A stretch of 64,000 nucleotides of DNA from Sphingomonas corticis (lineage in GTDB: Bacteria > Pseudomonadota > Alphaproteobacteria > Sphingomonadales > Sphingomonadaceae): assembly GCF_012035195.1 (NCBI RefSeq), contig NZ_JAAVJH010000005.1, forward strand, positions 1 through 64,000, written 5' to 3'. A program made the translations under genes and the position numbers. Shown here piece by piece: positions 1 through 9,210 of this stretch; the first letter of the stretch is position 1; each line of letters opens with the position of its first letter. The notes under the pieces were generated by a model. That model saw only the letters and a program-made list of their open reading frames with translations, did not search any database and had not been told where the DNA came from.

Positions 1-66
1 AATACCAGCATCCCGATCTCGCCGCCTGACACACCGCCAAGCGAGCAGCCTAGACCACCGGGATGA

Positions 67-123
67 GGGGTCCTTTTTCGACGCCGATCACCCCGCTACC
101 GGGGTCCCTTTTCCACGCCGATC
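67..123. repeat. pair of 23-bp direct repeats at the left edge
   Basis: Two copies of a 23-bp unit starting GGGGTCC and ending ACGCCGATC lie at 67-89 and 101-123, differing at two positions. Short tandem terminal repeats of this kind are typical of the ends of IS21-like elements, so this may be the edge of an insertion sequence outside the window; that is inference. An open frame entering from base 1 stops at 64-66 and may be the tail of a gene, but it is too short to identify. Bases 124-393 show no supportable gene. Confidence 0.4.
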
Positions 124-393
124 CACAGTCTGTGGGTATGACGATGCGGCACCCCGCGATGTGACATGCGGCACAATGCCGGCGTACCTTCCTCGGCCTT
201 TAGCTCGCCGCGCGTTCCTCGCAGAAATGCTTGGCGAGCACACTTGATGCCGCAAACGCACGGCCGTCACGTTCCTCGGACCCGTCAGATGAACGAGTGT
301 CCGCCTCCAGAAGCGAAGTCAGGCCGCTTGAATGACGAAAAGTGGGTCGATGCTGCCGACATCACGCAAGCGAGCCGTCCAGCGGGTGGAGCT

Positions 394-1167
394 TCACCTC
401 GTCGCGTCGAGGATGACGGCGACTGTCTCCTCCGGCGTGTCCCACATCGGAAAGTGCCCGCTGCCATCAAACCAGTGGAGCTCGGCGCCGGGAAAGGCTG
501 CCTGCGCGCGCGCAGCCTGTTTGGGGAGGCAGAGCCGGTCTTGCCTGCCCCACCCGATGACGACCCGGCCGGTGCCGGCAGCGGGGGGACCGGACTGCTC
601 AGGTCCCGTGGCAAGGCTCTGGACCAGCGCATCGAACGTCGGCGTTCTACTGAGACCTTCCAGCTCGGTCGCGACGGTCTCCCCGTCAAGCGCCCAGGGA
701 CGCGCGGAGAGCTGAGCGAGCAGCGCCGTGCGCGACGCTGCGTTCCGGCTCAACGCCGGCAGAGCCGGCCGGATGGCGCGCAGCAAGCGACCGGAGGCGC
801 CGATGGTGGTTCTGAAGAAGGTTCGCTCCCACCCTCGCCAGAAGCCGCCAGGATCAAGCGCGACGACGTTGCCGACGAGCCCGCGCCGCGCGAGCTCAAG
901 CACAATCCGCGCGCCCATGGAACTGCCGACAACATCGACGCCAGGTAAGCCAGCCTCCGCGATGTACCGCTCGACGCTGCCGACCAGACCATCAAACGTT
1001 CCGCTGTCGGACTCGGCAAGGGAAGCCCCATGGCCCGGAAGATCGACTGCGATGACCTTCCGCGAGGCGCTGAGTGGGCCCAAGACGGTGCTCCACGATC
1101 GCCAACTCCCGCCCAGGCCGTGGATCAGAAGCAGCGTGCGTCCAGTGCCGCGCTCAATCGTGTTCAT
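394..1167 (-). CDS. alpha/beta-fold hydrolase
   Basis: A 257-residue cytosolic alpha/beta hydrolase. The HGLGG oxyanion-hole motif lies at residues 16-20 and the nucleophile elbow G-S-S-M-G at 81-85, making Ser83 the probable nucleophile. A C-terminal GSGHF supplies the histidine and an upstream GRQD the acid. The frame stays open for 88 more codons upstream, but the ATG at 1167 has a purine-rich GGCGGAGGC in front and starts a normal family N-terminus. It lies downstream of arsH on the same strand, about 235 bases away, and is probably not part of the ars operon. The substrate cannot be told from sequence; esterase, lactonase or C-C hydrolase are all possible. Confidence 0.85.
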   Translation of the reverse strand: MNTIERGTGRTLLLIHGLGGSWRSWSTVLGPLSASRKVIAVDLPGHGASLAESDSGTFDGLVGSVERYIAEAGLPGVDVVGSSMGARIVLELARRGLVGNVVALDPGGFWRGWERTFFRTTIGASGRLLRAIRPALPALSRNAASRTALLAQLSARPWALDGETVATELEGLSRTPTFDALVQSLATGPEQSGPPAAGTGRVVIGWGRQDRLCLPKQAARAQAAFPGAELHWFDGSGHFPMWDTPEETVAVILDATR

Positions 1168-1402
1168 GCCGCCTCCGCCTTGTCGCTGTGAGAAGCTCAA
1201 CGAGCACGGTCGCTTCGCGGGCCCGGCCTTAATCGGCTGACGGGCGCTGGAGATCGGCCCCGAGGCCCACGCCAGAAGGCGGTGAGCCGGGTAAGTCTTC
1301 CTGTTCAGAAAAGGGTCCTTGAATATGAACGAGCGACCGCTTGCGAGTAGCGCTACGTTTGCACTGGATGGCCGCTTGTGGGTCAAAGCGAGGCGGCGAA
1401 TG

Positions 1403-2161
1403 TCACGACGTCTCAACCGGCTGCAGCCCAATCGCGATGGCCGAGTGGTCCTCAGCTGCGTAGGCGATCCCGGCAGACTTCCGCTCGGAATATCGGTCGA
1501 CCAGCTGCGTCGCGTGCGGGCGAAGCAGGACCGTGAAGCGAACTAGCTCCTCCATCACGTCGACGATCCGGTCGTAATAGGCGGATGGTTTCATGCGCCC
1601 GGCTTCGTCGAACTCCTTGTAGGCCATCGCAACCGACGACTGGTTCGGGATGGTGAATATCCGCATCCAGCGCCCGAGCAAGCGAAGCGTATTCACGGCA
1701 TTGAACGACTGCGAGCCGCCCGAGACCTGCATGACCGCGAGCGTGCGGCCTTGGGTCGGGCGCATGCCCTTCATCTCGAGCGGCAGATGGTCGATCTGCG
1801 CCTTCATGATGCCGGTGATCTGGCCGTGCCGTTCGGGGCTGCACCAGACCATGCCCTCCGACCAGAGCGCATGGTCGCGAAGTTCGTGGACGGCGGGGTG
1901 GTCATCGCCGGGCACCTGATCGGGCAGTGGCAGATCGCGTGGGTCGAAGATGCGCGTCTCGGCACCGAACAGTTGCAGCAGCCGGGCCGCCTCCTCAACC
2001 GCGAGGCGCGAGAAGGAGCGCTCCCGCAGCGAGCCGTAGAGGAGGAGGATGCGCGGCGGCGGTTGATCCTCGCCCAGTCCCGCAGCGGGTCGCCGGATGA
2101 CGAAGGTGGGATCGAGCGCGGGCAGATGGTCGGCGTCGGTCAGTGTGCGCAGGCGGCTCAT
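1403..2161 (-). CDS. arsH: ArsH, NADPH-dependent FMN reductase (organoarsenical resistance)
   Basis: A 252-residue flavoprotein of the NADPH-dependent FMN reductase family. The FMN phosphate-binding loop G-S-L-R-E-R-S is at residues 43-49, followed by the ArsH-typical WCSPERHG and [10 protein letters not shown] segments. ArsH enzymes oxidise trivalent organoarsenicals to the less toxic pentavalent forms and reduce quinones. It is the last gene of a leftward arsR-arsC-acr3-arsH operon, and its ATG overlaps the acr3 stop by 4 bases (2158-2161), which implies translational coupling. Length and motifs are normal for the family. Confidence 0.95.
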   Translation of the reverse strand: MSRLRTLTDADHLPALDPTFVIRRPAAGLGEDQPPPRILLLYGSLRERSFSRLAVEEAARLLQLFGAETRIFDPRDLPLPDQVPGDDHPAVHELRDHALWSEGMVWCSPERHGQITGIMKAQIDHLPLEMKGMRPTQGRTLAVMQVSGGSQSFNAVNTLRLLGRWMRIFTIPNQSSVAMAYKEFDEAGRMKPSAYYDRIVDVMEELVRFTVLLRPHATQLVDRYSERKSAGIAYAAEDHSAIAIGLQPVETS

Positions 2162-3222
2162 GCGCTTGCTCCTTCATACCATCCGCGCGTCCGCTTCACG
2201 ATGGCGACGACGCTGAGCATCACCGGAACCTCGACCAGCACGCCGACGACGGTAGCAAGCGCGGCGCCACTCTTCAGTCCGAACAGGCTGATGGCAGCGG
2301 CAACCGCCAGCTCGAAGAAGTTCGAGGCACCGATCAGTGCAGCGGGCGCTGCGACGCACCAGGCGACACCCAGCCGCTTCGAAAGCCAATAGGCTATGCC
2401 GGCGTTCAGATAGACCTGGATGAGGATCGGCACCGCGATCAGCGCGATGACGGCGGGTTGGGCGAGGATCTGCTCGCCTTGAAAGCTGAACAGCAGCACC
2501 AGCGTCGCGAGCAGCGCAACAAGCGATACCGGGCCGAGCGTCGCCAGCACCCGATCGAGCGCCGCCTGTCCGCCCCATGCGAGCACCGCCCGGCGGACGA
2601 CCTGCGCCGCGATCACCGGCACGACGATGTAGAGCGCGACCGACAGCAGCAGCGTGTCCCACGGCACCGTCACCGACGCGACGCCGAGCAGCAGTCCGAC
2701 CAGCGGCGCGAACAGAAAGACCATCAGTACGTCGTTCAGCGCCACTTGGCTCAGCGTATATGTCGGCTCCCCGTCGCAAAGGTTCGACCAGACGAAGACC
2801 ATGGCTGTGCACGGCGCGGCAGCCAGCAGGATCAGCCCGGCGATGTAGGAGGGGATCTCGCCCGCGGGCAGCAGGGGCACGAACAGCCAGCCAAGGAAGA
2901 AGGTGCCGAGCGCCGCCATCGAAAACGGCTTCACTGCCCAGTTGACGAACAGCGTGACGCCAACGCCTTTCCAGTGCTGGCGCACCGATCCGAGCGAGCG
3001 GAAGTCGATCTTGAGCAGCATCGGCACGATCATCAGCCAGATGAGGCCGGCGACCACAAGGTTGATCCGTGCCACCTCGGTCGCCGCTATCGCAGCAAAT
3101 GCACCGGGCAGGAGATGGCCCAACCCGATCCCGGCGACGATGCAGAGCGCCACCCAGATCGAGAGGTATCGCTCGAACGTCCCAATACCGGGCCGCTGCG
3201 CCTCGCTTGCCAGCGTTGCCAT
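2158..3222 (-). CDS. acr3: Acr3-type arsenite efflux permease
   Basis: A 354-residue integral inner-membrane protein with about ten hydrophobic segments, from the ACR3 family of the BART superfamily, which exports arsenite using the proton gradient. The conserved [10 protein letters not shown] segment carries the cysteine known to be essential for arsenite transport, and the NDVLM segment after it is also family-typical. It overlaps arsC upstream by one base and arsH downstream by four, so the genes form a tight operon. It is not an ArsB-type pump, although the name arsB is often applied to it. Confidence 0.95.
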   Translation of the reverse strand: MATLASEAQRPGIGTFERYLSIWVALCIVAGIGLGHLLPGAFAAIAATEVARINLVVAGLIWLMIVPMLLKIDFRSLGSVRQHWKGVGVTLFVNWAVKPFSMAALGTFFLGWLFVPLLPAGEIPSYIAGLILLAAAPCTAMVFVWSNLCDGEPTYTLSQVALNDVLMVFLFAPLVGLLLGVASVTVPWDTLLLSVALYIVVPVIAAQVVRRAVLAWGGQAALDRVLATLGPVSLVALLATLVLLFSFQGEQILAQPAVIALIAVPILIQVYLNAGIAYWLSKRLGVAWCVAAPAALIGASNFFELAVAAAISLFGLKSGAALATVVGVLVEVPVMLSVVAIVKRTRGWYEGASA

Positions 3223-3650
3223 CAGCGCACCCGCTGCCCGGCGGCGTCGACGATTTGCTCGCCGTCTTCCTTAGCGAACGCCGCGCGCTGCGGCTCAAGC
3301 AGGATATCGAGCACGACCTCGGACGGCCGGCATAGCCGCACGCCGAGCGGCGTCACCACCAGCGGCCGGTTGATAAGCACCGGATGCGTCATCATCGCGT
3401 CGAGCAGCGCCTCGTCAGACAGGCTCTCGTCGCCCAAGCCAAGCTCGGCATAGGGCGTGCCCTTTTCGCGCAGCAGCGCGCGCGGCGTCAGCCCCGCCCG
3501 CTCGATCAGCTCGATCAGCAACGCGCGCGAGGGGGGCGTCTTCAGGTATTCGACGACGTGCGGCTCGATCCCGGCATTGCGGATCATCGCCAACGTGTTG
3601 CGCGACGTCCCGCAATCGGGGTTGTGATAGATGACGATGTCGGTCGGCAT
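3222..3650 (-). CDS. arsC: arsenate reductase, glutaredoxin-coupled ArsC
   Basis: A 142-residue cytoplasmic reductase of the ArsC/Spx thioredoxin-fold family that converts arsenate to arsenite for export by Acr3. The catalytic cysteine is Cys13 in the YHNPDCGTSR segment, and downstream arginines (RALLREKG, the RPLVV segment and RLCRP) match those that bind arsenate in plasmid R773 ArsC. Length is normal. The start lies 10 bases after the arsR stop (3661 on this strand), and its end overlaps the acr3 start by one base. Confidence 0.95.
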   Translation of the reverse strand: MPTDIVIYHNPDCGTSRNTLAMIRNAGIEPHVVEYLKTPPSRALLIELIERAGLTPRALLREKGTPYAELGLGDESLSDEALLDAMMTHPVLINRPLVVTPLGVRLCRPSEVVLDILLEPQRAAFAKEDGEQIVDAAGQRVR

Positions 3651-3660
3651 GTCGGCTCCC

Positions 3661-3990
3661 TCAGCAGCAGGTCAGATCGGCGATCAGCGGCTCGCACAGC
3701 TCAGCACGGCCCTCGCAGCAGTCCTTGGCAAGGAAGGTCATCAGCTGTCGCAGGGTATCGAGGCGGGCGTGCTGAATCTGCTGCCGTCCGCGCTTCTCGG
3801 CGGACACGAGGCCGGCCTTTGCCAGTACCGCGAGATGGGTCGAAAAGGTGCTTTGCATAAGCCCGCTTGCCTCCACGAGCGCCCCTGTCGGCAAACCGTC
3901 AGGGGAATGCCGCACAAGCAACCGAAACGCATCCAGGCGTGTCGGATGGGAAAGCGCGGCGAGCGCCGCTAGCGCATCAGGTGTATCCAT
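3661..3990 (-). CDS. arsR: ArsR-family arsenite-responsive repressor
   Basis: A 109-residue winged-helix repressor and first gene of the ars operon. The helix-turn-helix spans roughly residues 33-68. The metalloid site is unusual: the classic CVC motif in the DNA-recognition helix is absent, and cysteines instead cluster at the C-terminus (Cys91, Cys92, Cys99 and the terminal Cys108-Cys109 pair). This resembles the Acidithiobacillus ferrooxidans type of ArsR, where a C-terminal CC...C set binds As(III). It should repress its own promoter just upstream until arsenite binds. Confidence 0.93.
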   Translation of the reverse strand: MDTPDALAALAALSHPTRLDAFRLLVRHSPDGLPTGALVEASGLMQSTFSTHLAVLAKAGLVSAEKRGRQQIQHARLDTLRQLMTFLAKDCCEGRAELCEPLIADLTCC

Positions 3991-4018
3991 TCATCGGCTT
4001 TATCCGATAGGTCTAGCC

Positions 4019-4045
4019 TGTCAATTCTAATCGGGATATACCGAT
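4019..4045 (-). promoter_or_regulatory. probable ars promoter and ArsR operator
   Basis: Upstream of arsR, read on the minus strand, there is a TTGACA -35-like hexamer (4024-4019) and just before it a 16-bp palindrome, ATCGG-GATATA-CCGAT (4030-4045). A further CTATCGG half-like segment lies between it and the start codon. The placement 30-55 bases from the arsR ATG suits an autorepressed promoter. A clear -10 box was not assigned. Confidence 0.5.
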
Positions 4046-4144
4046 GGTTTGGAAGTGAGAGTTGCCTGAATGAACGTCCGCTACCGGGATTTGCTTTTAG
4101 GCAGGTGAACGTCCGCAACTGGGTCGAAACGGCCAGGGTTCTGG

Positions 4145-5029
4145 TCACACGCGCAATGCTTCGATCAATGCGCGCAGCGCTGGTGTGACCCGCCGATCGG
4201 GATAGTAAAGGCGGCAACCCGGATAGCTTGGGCACCAGGCTGCGAGGACCTGAACAAGCCGACCATCGGCGATCTCGTCTGCCACATCGTGTTCCATCAT
4301 GTAGCCGAGCCCAGCGCCGGCGCGCACCGTGGCCCCCGCCAGAACTTCATCGTTGACGATGAGCTGCCCAGGTACCCTCAGCCTCACCTCTCGACCGGCA
4401 TCTTCGAACTCCCACGGAAGCAGCCCGCCACCGCCCAGCAAACGGTAGTTGACGCAGACGTGGCGATCGAGATCAGCAGGCGTCTCGGGTGGGGTGTGGC
4501 GCGCGAAGTAGGCGGGTGTGCCGACCACCACCGTGCGTAGGTCCGGACCGACCGGTACGGTCACCATGTCGCGCTCGACCGTCTCGCCGAGCCGGATGCC
4601 GGCGTCGAAGCCACCCGCCACCAGGTCGATCAGCCGGTCTTCGACGGTGACCTCCATCGACACATCGGGATGGTCGAGCAGAAAGCGCGGCAGCCGCGGC
4701 GCCAGGATGGTGCGCGCCGCATAGCCGAACGTCGCCAGCCGCACGGTGCCCGAAGGCGCCCCGCGCCAGTCCGCGAGCGCCGCGAGACCCTGCGCCATTT
4801 GTTTCAGTGCCGGGTCAAGCGAGCGCAGGAGTTGCTCACCCGCCGCAGTCGGTGCGACCGAGCGGGTAGTGCGAGCGAGGAGGCGGACGCCGAGCCGCGC
4901 CTCCAATGCCTTCATCGCGTGGCTGAGCGCTGATGGGGAGAGGCCGAGTTCCGCGGCGGCCCGCGTGAAGCTGCGGTGCCGTGCGACGCTGGCGAATGCC
5001 GCGAGATCGTCGAGGTCGCCGCGCCGCAT
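4145..5029 (-). CDS. LysR-family transcriptional regulator
   Basis: A 294-residue LysR-type regulator. The N-terminal winged helix-turn-helix (about residues 5-63) includes the family-typical run SFTRAAAELGLSPSALSHAM, and a periplasmic-binding-protein-like effector domain follows. The ATG at 5029 (MRRGDLDD) is preferred over one 36 bases upstream because it puts the HTH at the usual distance from the start. It is divergent from the aldo/keto reductase at 5125 and a T-N11-A palindrome lies between them, so control of that gene is the natural inference. The effector is unknown. Confidence 0.9.
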   Translation of the reverse strand: MRRGDLDDLAAFASVARHRSFTRAAAELGLSPSALSHAMKALEARLGVRLLARTTRSVAPTAAGEQLLRSLDPALKQMAQGLAALADWRGAPSGTVRLATFGYAARTILAPRLPRFLLDHPDVSMEVTVEDRLIDLVAGGFDAGIRLGETVERDMVTVPVGPDLRTVVVGTPAYFARHTPPETPADLDRHVCVNYRLLGGGGLLPWEFEDAGREVRLRVPGQLIVNDEVLAGATVRAGAGLGYMMEHDVADEIADGRLVQVLAAWCPSYPGCRLYYPDRRVTPALRALIEALRV

Positions 5030-5052
5030 TGATGCATCATGCTCACAAGCCC

Positions 5053-5065
5053 TTGCGGTTCGCAA
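5053..5065. promoter_or_regulatory. LysR-type T-N11-A box between divergent genes
   Basis: TTGCG-GTT-CGCAA is a perfect 5-bp inverted repeat fitting the T-N11-A pattern of LysR operators. It lies 24 bases from the LysR start and 60 bases from the aldo/keto reductase start, where a shared control site would be expected. Confidence 0.5.
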
Positions 5066-5124
5066 CGGCTAATCCCGCGATCTTCCATGCTTTACCTCCA
5101 CTGCAACAGGAGGAGTGATGAGCC

Positions 5125-6219
5125 ATGGACATGACCGACTACCGCACGCTTGGCCGCTCGGGGCTGGCAGTGAGCCCGCTAGCGCTGGGCACGATGACCT
5201 TCGGTGCCGGTCGCTGGGGTGCTGACGAGGCCGGATCGCGCGCCATCTTCGATGCCTATGCCGACATGGGCGGCAACTTCATCGATACGGCGGACGTGTA
5301 TTCCGGTGGCGAGAGCGAGGCGATGATTGGTCGCTTTCTGCGCGAGCGCGGCAGTCGCGACCGGATGGTCATCGCCACAAAGTCGGGCTTTTCGCGCGGG
5401 GAGGGCAATCCGCTGGCCGGCGGCAACTCAGCGCGCAACATCCGCGACGGCCTCGAAGGATCGCTCAGGCGACTGGGCACCGGTCATATCGACATGTATT
5501 GGACGCATGTGTGGGATCGCACGACGCCGGTCGAGGAGGTGCTACGCGCGCTGACTGATGCGGTGCGGCGGGGCGACATCCTCTACTACGGTTTCTCCAA
5601 CGCTCCTGCGTGGTACGCCGCGCAAATCGCGACACTGGCGCGCGCGCACGGGCTGCCCAAGCCGATCGGACTTCAGTACAGCTACTCGCTGATCGATCGC
5701 GGCGTGGAGCTGGATCTGGTGCCCGCCGGTGGTGCGCTGGGCCTGGGACTGGTGGCGTGGAGCCCGCTCGCTTTCGGGATGCTCACGGGCAAGTACGGGC
5801 GGGAGAAGCTCGCCGCCTTCGGACCGGCTGGTAGCGTGCCAAACAAGGGCGGCGAACACACCGGCGGTAGCGACGGCCGCCTCAACGGCGACAATCCCTA
5901 TGGTGGCATGCTGTTCACCGAGGCAAACTTCGGCATCGTGGACGAAGTGCGCGCCATAGCTGAGGAAATCGGCCGTCCCATGGCGCAGGTGGCCCTTGCC
6001 TGGGTGACGGGGAGGCCGGGCATCTCCTCTGTGTTGATGGGGGCGAGTCGGCCCGAACAGGTGCGGGAAAACGCGGCGTCACTCGACATCGTGTTGACGC
6101 CGGATCAGCAGCAACGGCTGGACGCGGTAGGAGCGCCGCCGCGGCTGAACCCCTACTTCATCTTCGACCTGCCGCGCGAAAGCATCTTCGGCGTGAACTC
6201 GGTGAAGGCCTGGGGGTAG
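5125..6219 (+). CDS. aldo/keto reductase
   Basis: A 364-residue NADPH-dependent aldo/keto reductase with a TIM-barrel fold. The catalytic tetrad is visible as Asp54 and Tyr59 (FIDTADVY), Lys86 (VIATKSGF) and His128 (YWTHVWD). The C-terminal segment SSVLMGASRPEQVREN forms the NADP-binding region. A strong AGGAGGAG (5108-5115) precedes the ATG. It is divergent from the LysR gene and probably controlled by it. The substrate is unknown; broad aldehyde or ketone detoxification is plausible. Confidence 0.92.
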   Translation: MDMTDYRTLGRSGLAVSPLALGTMTFGAGRWGADEAGSRAIFDAYADMGGNFIDTADVYSGGESEAMIGRFLRERGSRDRMVIATKSGFSRGEGNPLAGGNSARNIRDGLEGSLRRLGTGHIDMYWTHVWDRTTPVEEVLRALTDAVRRGDILYYGFSNAPAWYAAQIATLARAHGLPKPIGLQYSYSLIDRGVELDLVPAGGALGLGLVAWSPLAFGMLTGKYGREKLAAFGPAGSVPNKGGEHTGGSDGRLNGDNPYGGMLFTEANFGIVDEVRAIAEEIGRPMAQVALAWVTGRPGISSVLMGASRPEQVRENAASLDIVLTPDQQQRLDAVGAPPRLNPYFIFDLPRESIFGVNSVKAWG

Positions 6220-6418
6220 CGCCGCCCTCTCGCGATCGACGTTTGCAGACTCGCTGGCTCACCTGTCGATCGACAAAGATCGTTCGAGTTCCGAGGCGAT
6301 TGTGTAAATGTTCGCCTTCGCGTCAATGAGCGTCTGCCTTCAAGCGCCGCCGCTACCCGCCTGGATTGCCGCAATTGGGTCAAAAGCGCGGATCCATACG
6401 AAGACGCTTTCCACGTCG

Positions 6419-7372
6419 TCAGGCTGTCTCCGGCACTCGCGCATAGCGCACGGGCGGCATGCCGACGTGCCGGGTGAAGGCGGTGCTGAACGTGCTGGCC
6501 GACCCATAGCCGACCTCGGCGGCCACCTGACCGATCGCGAGACCGCGCGTGCGCAACAGGCGCTTCGCCAACGCCATCCGCCAGGTGAGCAGATACTCGA
6601 TCGGCGGTATGCCGACGGTCCTGGTGAAGCGCGCGAAGAAGGCGGAGCGCGACATGGCCGCCTCGGCGGCCAAGTCCGTGACAGTCCACGGATGCGCGGG
6701 GCGCGCGTGAATGGCTCGCAAGGCGGCGACCAGCCGATCGTCGGACAGGCCCCGCGCGACGCTCGGCATGGCGGCCGGACCGGAGCCGCAGCGCAACGCC
6801 TCGATCAGCAGGACCTCGAGCAAGCGTTCCAACACCAATTCGCGCCCGGGCCTCGCCTTGCGGGTCTCGTCGCCGACCAGGTCCATCAACGTGGCCAGCC
6901 GCGGCTCGCCACGTGCCACCACCATCGCCGGTAGCAAGGACACGAGCAAAGCGGCGTCCGGCGACGCGAAAGAGCAGATGCCCACCTGCATGCGCAGATT
7001 GATGGGCTGATCGGCTTGTCCGATGCGGAACCGGCCCTCGCCGATTTCGGTCGGGCTCATGGCGGCGCCGTCGGGCGGTGGGTCCATGCTCTCGATGCCG
7101 TCGATGGCCCGATCGCCAGTGGCAGGCAGCAGCACGAAGTCGCCGGCCCGGACAACGGTCGAGGCTTGACCGGCGTTCACCACCCGGCATTCGCCTTCCA
7201 GCACCGCAAAATAGACAGGCTTGCCTTCGACGTCGCGGCGAATGCGCCAGCGTCCGGCATATTCGACGAGTTTCGAAAAGCTCGCGGAGGGCCGCAGCAG
7301 GGTCACGATCTCGGCAAGCGGATCGATGGTCATGTCAGGACGATCGCCAATGAAGTCAGGATTGTTAACCAT
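6419..7372 (-). CDS. AraC-family transcriptional regulator with N-terminal cupin
   Basis: A 317-residue regulator. The N-terminal half is an AraC-associated cupin sensor (the YFAVLEGECRVV and RAGDFVLLPA strands). The C-terminal 100 residues hold two helix-turn-helix motifs, WTVTDLAAEAAMSRSAFFAR and the second-motif GYGSASTFSTAFTRHVGMPP. It is divergent from the SDR gene at 7433 with a short intergenic gap, so it probably controls that gene. The start is uncertain: a second ATG lies at 7333, and neither has a strong ribosome site. The 200-base gap on its left (6220-6418) shows nothing clear. Confidence 0.9.
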   Translation of the reverse strand: MVNNPDFIGDRPDMTIDPLAEIVTLLRPSASFSKLVEYAGRWRIRRDVEGKPVYFAVLEGECRVVNAGQASTVVRAGDFVLLPATGDRAIDGIESMDPPPDGAAMSPTEIGEGRFRIGQADQPINLRMQVGICSFASPDAALLVSLLPAMVVARGEPRLATLMDLVGDETRKARPGRELVLERLLEVLLIEALRCGSGPAAMPSVARGLSDDRLVAALRAIHARPAHPWTVTDLAAEAAMSRSAFFARFTRTVGIPPIEYLLTWRMALAKRLLRTRGLAIGQVAAEVGYGSASTFSTAFTRHVGMPPVRYARVPETA

Positions 7373-7432
7373 AGGCAGTCTTGATCGAGGAAACCATCTT
7401 CCGCGCTCCCGTACTCGTCAATGGAGCAAGAC

Positions 7433-8182
7433 ATGCCCAGCGTCCTTATCACCGGCTGTTCCTCGGGCTTCGGTCTCGACACCGCAAAACTATTCCTCGA
7501 TCGCGGCTGGCGTGTCGTCGCGACGATGCGCACGCCTGACCCGGGCCTGCTGCCGTCGTCCGACCGGCTCACCATCCTGCCGCTCGACGTCATGGACCGT
7601 GACAGCATCGCCAGCGCGGTTGCGCAGGCAGGCTCGATCGACGTGCTCGTCAACAATGCCGGTTTCGGCGCCGCGGTCCCGATCGAACTCATCGAGTTCG
7701 AGACGGCGCGCCAACTCTTCGAGACCAACACGCTCGGCACGCTTGCGATGATGCAGGCGTTTCTGCCGGCTTTCCGCGAGCGGCGATCCGGCGTGATCAT
7801 CAACGTGACCTCGACCGTCACGCTGAAGCCGCTGCCGCTGGTCAGCACCTATCGCGCCAGCAAGGCCGCGGTGAATGCGCTCACCGAAAGCCTGGCGGTC
7901 GAGATGCAGCCGTTCGGCGTGCGCGTCCACATCGTGCTGCCCGGCCGTTCCCCGACGACGCAGTTCGGCGCGAATGCAAGGCCGCACCTGCGCGGTCTCG
8001 ACGATCCCGACTACAAACCGCTGATCGAAGGCATGATGAAACAGTTCCAGGAGGACACAGGGCCGGTCACCCATGCCCAGGACGTCGCAGCTGCCGTGTT
8101 CGAGGCCGCGACCAACCCGTCTGCACCGCTCAAGATACCCGCTGGCGCAGATGCGATCGCCTGGATGGCCGACGCCGCCTGA
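7433..8182 (+). CDS. short-chain dehydrogenase/reductase (SDR)
   Basis: A 249-residue classical SDR. The cofactor loop T-G-C-S-S-G-F-G is near the N-terminus, NNAG follows mid-protein, and the catalytic Tyr-X3-Lys is in STYRASKAAV. The ATG at 7433 is chosen over one at 7421 because GGAG at 7423-7426 sits six bases before it. It is divergent from the AraC regulator and convergent with the NmrA-like gene, with a strong hairpin between the two stops. The substrate is unknown. Confidence 0.9.
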   Translation: MPSVLITGCSSGFGLDTAKLFLDRGWRVVATMRTPDPGLLPSSDRLTILPLDVMDRDSIASAVAQAGSIDVLVNNAGFGAAVPIELIEFETARQLFETNTLGTLAMMQAFLPAFRERRSGVIINVTSTVTLKPLPLVSTYRASKAAVNALTESLAVEMQPFGVRVHIVLPGRSPTTQFGANARPHLRGLDDPDYKPLIEGMMKQFQEDTGPVTHAQDVAAAVFEAATNPSAPLKIPAGADAIAWMADAA

Positions 8183-8191
8183 CGCGCGAAT

Positions 8192-8227
8192 CCGGCGGCC
8201 GGCGGGTACCCACCCGCTGGCCGCCGG
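8192..8227. terminator. bidirectional hairpin between convergent genes
   Basis: A 16-bp inverted repeat (8192-8207 and 8212-8227, one mismatch, 4-base loop) lies between the SDR stop at 8182 and the NmrA-like stop at 8243. It lacks a T-run on either side, but the position and strength fit a shared transcription stop. Confidence 0.6.
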
Positions 8228-8242
8228 GCCGCCGCCCGAAGA

Positions 8243-9109
8243 TCAGGCGGAAGCGAGCCGGACTGCCGTCTCGCGATAGTCGTGCAGGGGCCGCCCGAGC
8301 AGGCTCTCCAGGCGCTCGCGGTCGCCGGCCTTCGGGATCATCCCGTCGCTGACGTAGCGCTCGGCCATCAGCCGCATCTCATAGGCCATCCAGCGCGGCA
8401 TGAAGGTCGCCATGTTCTGTTCGAAGCCGCTGGGATCGTCGCCGCCATAGGCGACGGGGCGCCCGAGGACGTCGGACCATATCGCTGCCACGTCCTCGCC
8501 GGTCAGCGTCTCCGGACCGACCACGTTGATCGTCTCGATCGGAAGCTTGCCGGGTGCGCGGTCGCGCCGGATCAGCTCGATCGCCGCGACCTCGGCGATG
8601 TCGCGTGCATCGACCATGGCCACGCCCTTGCCGCCGATCGGCATCGGATAGACGCCGTGCTGCAGGATCACGTCCTTCACCATCGCCTCGTTATCGATGA
8701 AATAGGTCGGGCGCAGGATGGTGGCGCCGAAGCCCATCGCCTCGAGCATTCGTTCGGCACCCGATTTCACCGCAAAGTGCGGTACGTTGACGGCGCGGTC
8801 GGCGTCGAACACCGACAGATAGACGACGCGATCGACACCGGCCTCTCGCGCGACGTTGAGCGTGACGATCGCCTGGGTGAACTCGTCGCCGGTCACCGCA
8901 TTGAGAAGGAACAGCGTCCTTACGCCGACAAAGGCTGCGCGCAGGGCGTCGATATCGAGCAGATCGCCCTTGGCAACATCGACGCCGGTCGAAAACGTCG
9001 CCTTGGCAGGGTCACGGGTGAGGACGCGGACAGCGGCGTCGCGGGCGACAAGCTGTTCGACGACATGGCGGCCTACGCGTCCGGTGGCGCCGATTACGAG
9101 GATGGTCAT
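8243..9109 (-). CDS. NmrA-like NAD(P)H-binding protein
   Basis: A 288-residue atypical SDR of the NmrA/QorB type. The Rossmann loop G-A-T-G-R-V-G-R is at the very N-terminus (TILVIGATGRVG), and the classical Tyr-X3-Lys active site is not evident, as in the family. The ATG at 9109 is chosen because GGAGAAG precedes it; the frame continues 16 codons further up. It is divergent from a LysR gene. It could be a quinone oxidoreductase or a redox sensor. Confidence 0.88.
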   Translation of the reverse strand: MTILVIGATGRVGRHVVEQLVARDAAVRVLTRDPAKATFSTGVDVAKGDLLDIDALRAAFVGVRTLFLLNAVTGDEFTQAIVTLNVAREAGVDRVVYLSVFDADRAVNVPHFAVKSGAERMLEAMGFGATILRPTYFIDNEAMVKDVILQHGVYPMPIGGKGVAMVDARDIAEVAAIELIRRDRAPGKLPIETINVVGPETLTGEDVAAIWSDVLGRPVAYGGDDPSGFEQNMATFMPRWMAYEMRLMAERYVSDGMIPKAGDRERLESLLGRPLHDYRETAVRLASA

Positions 9110-9141
9110 GAGGCTTCTCCTTGGGTCTTGCTGACCCGAGC

Positions 9142-9160
9142 AAGATGCGTGATCCATCTT
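9142..9160. promoter_or_regulatory. candidate operator between NmrA-like gene and LysR
   Basis: AAGATG-N7-CATCTT is a perfect 6-bp inverted repeat in the 101-base gap between the divergent starts at 9109 and 9211. Its position suits a regulatory site for the LysR protein, but no functional evidence is visible. Confidence 0.3.
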
Positions 9161-9210
9161 CAGGCAACTAGACGCGCGATCTGGACGCGCCGTCTCATGG
9201 GTGGAACGAT

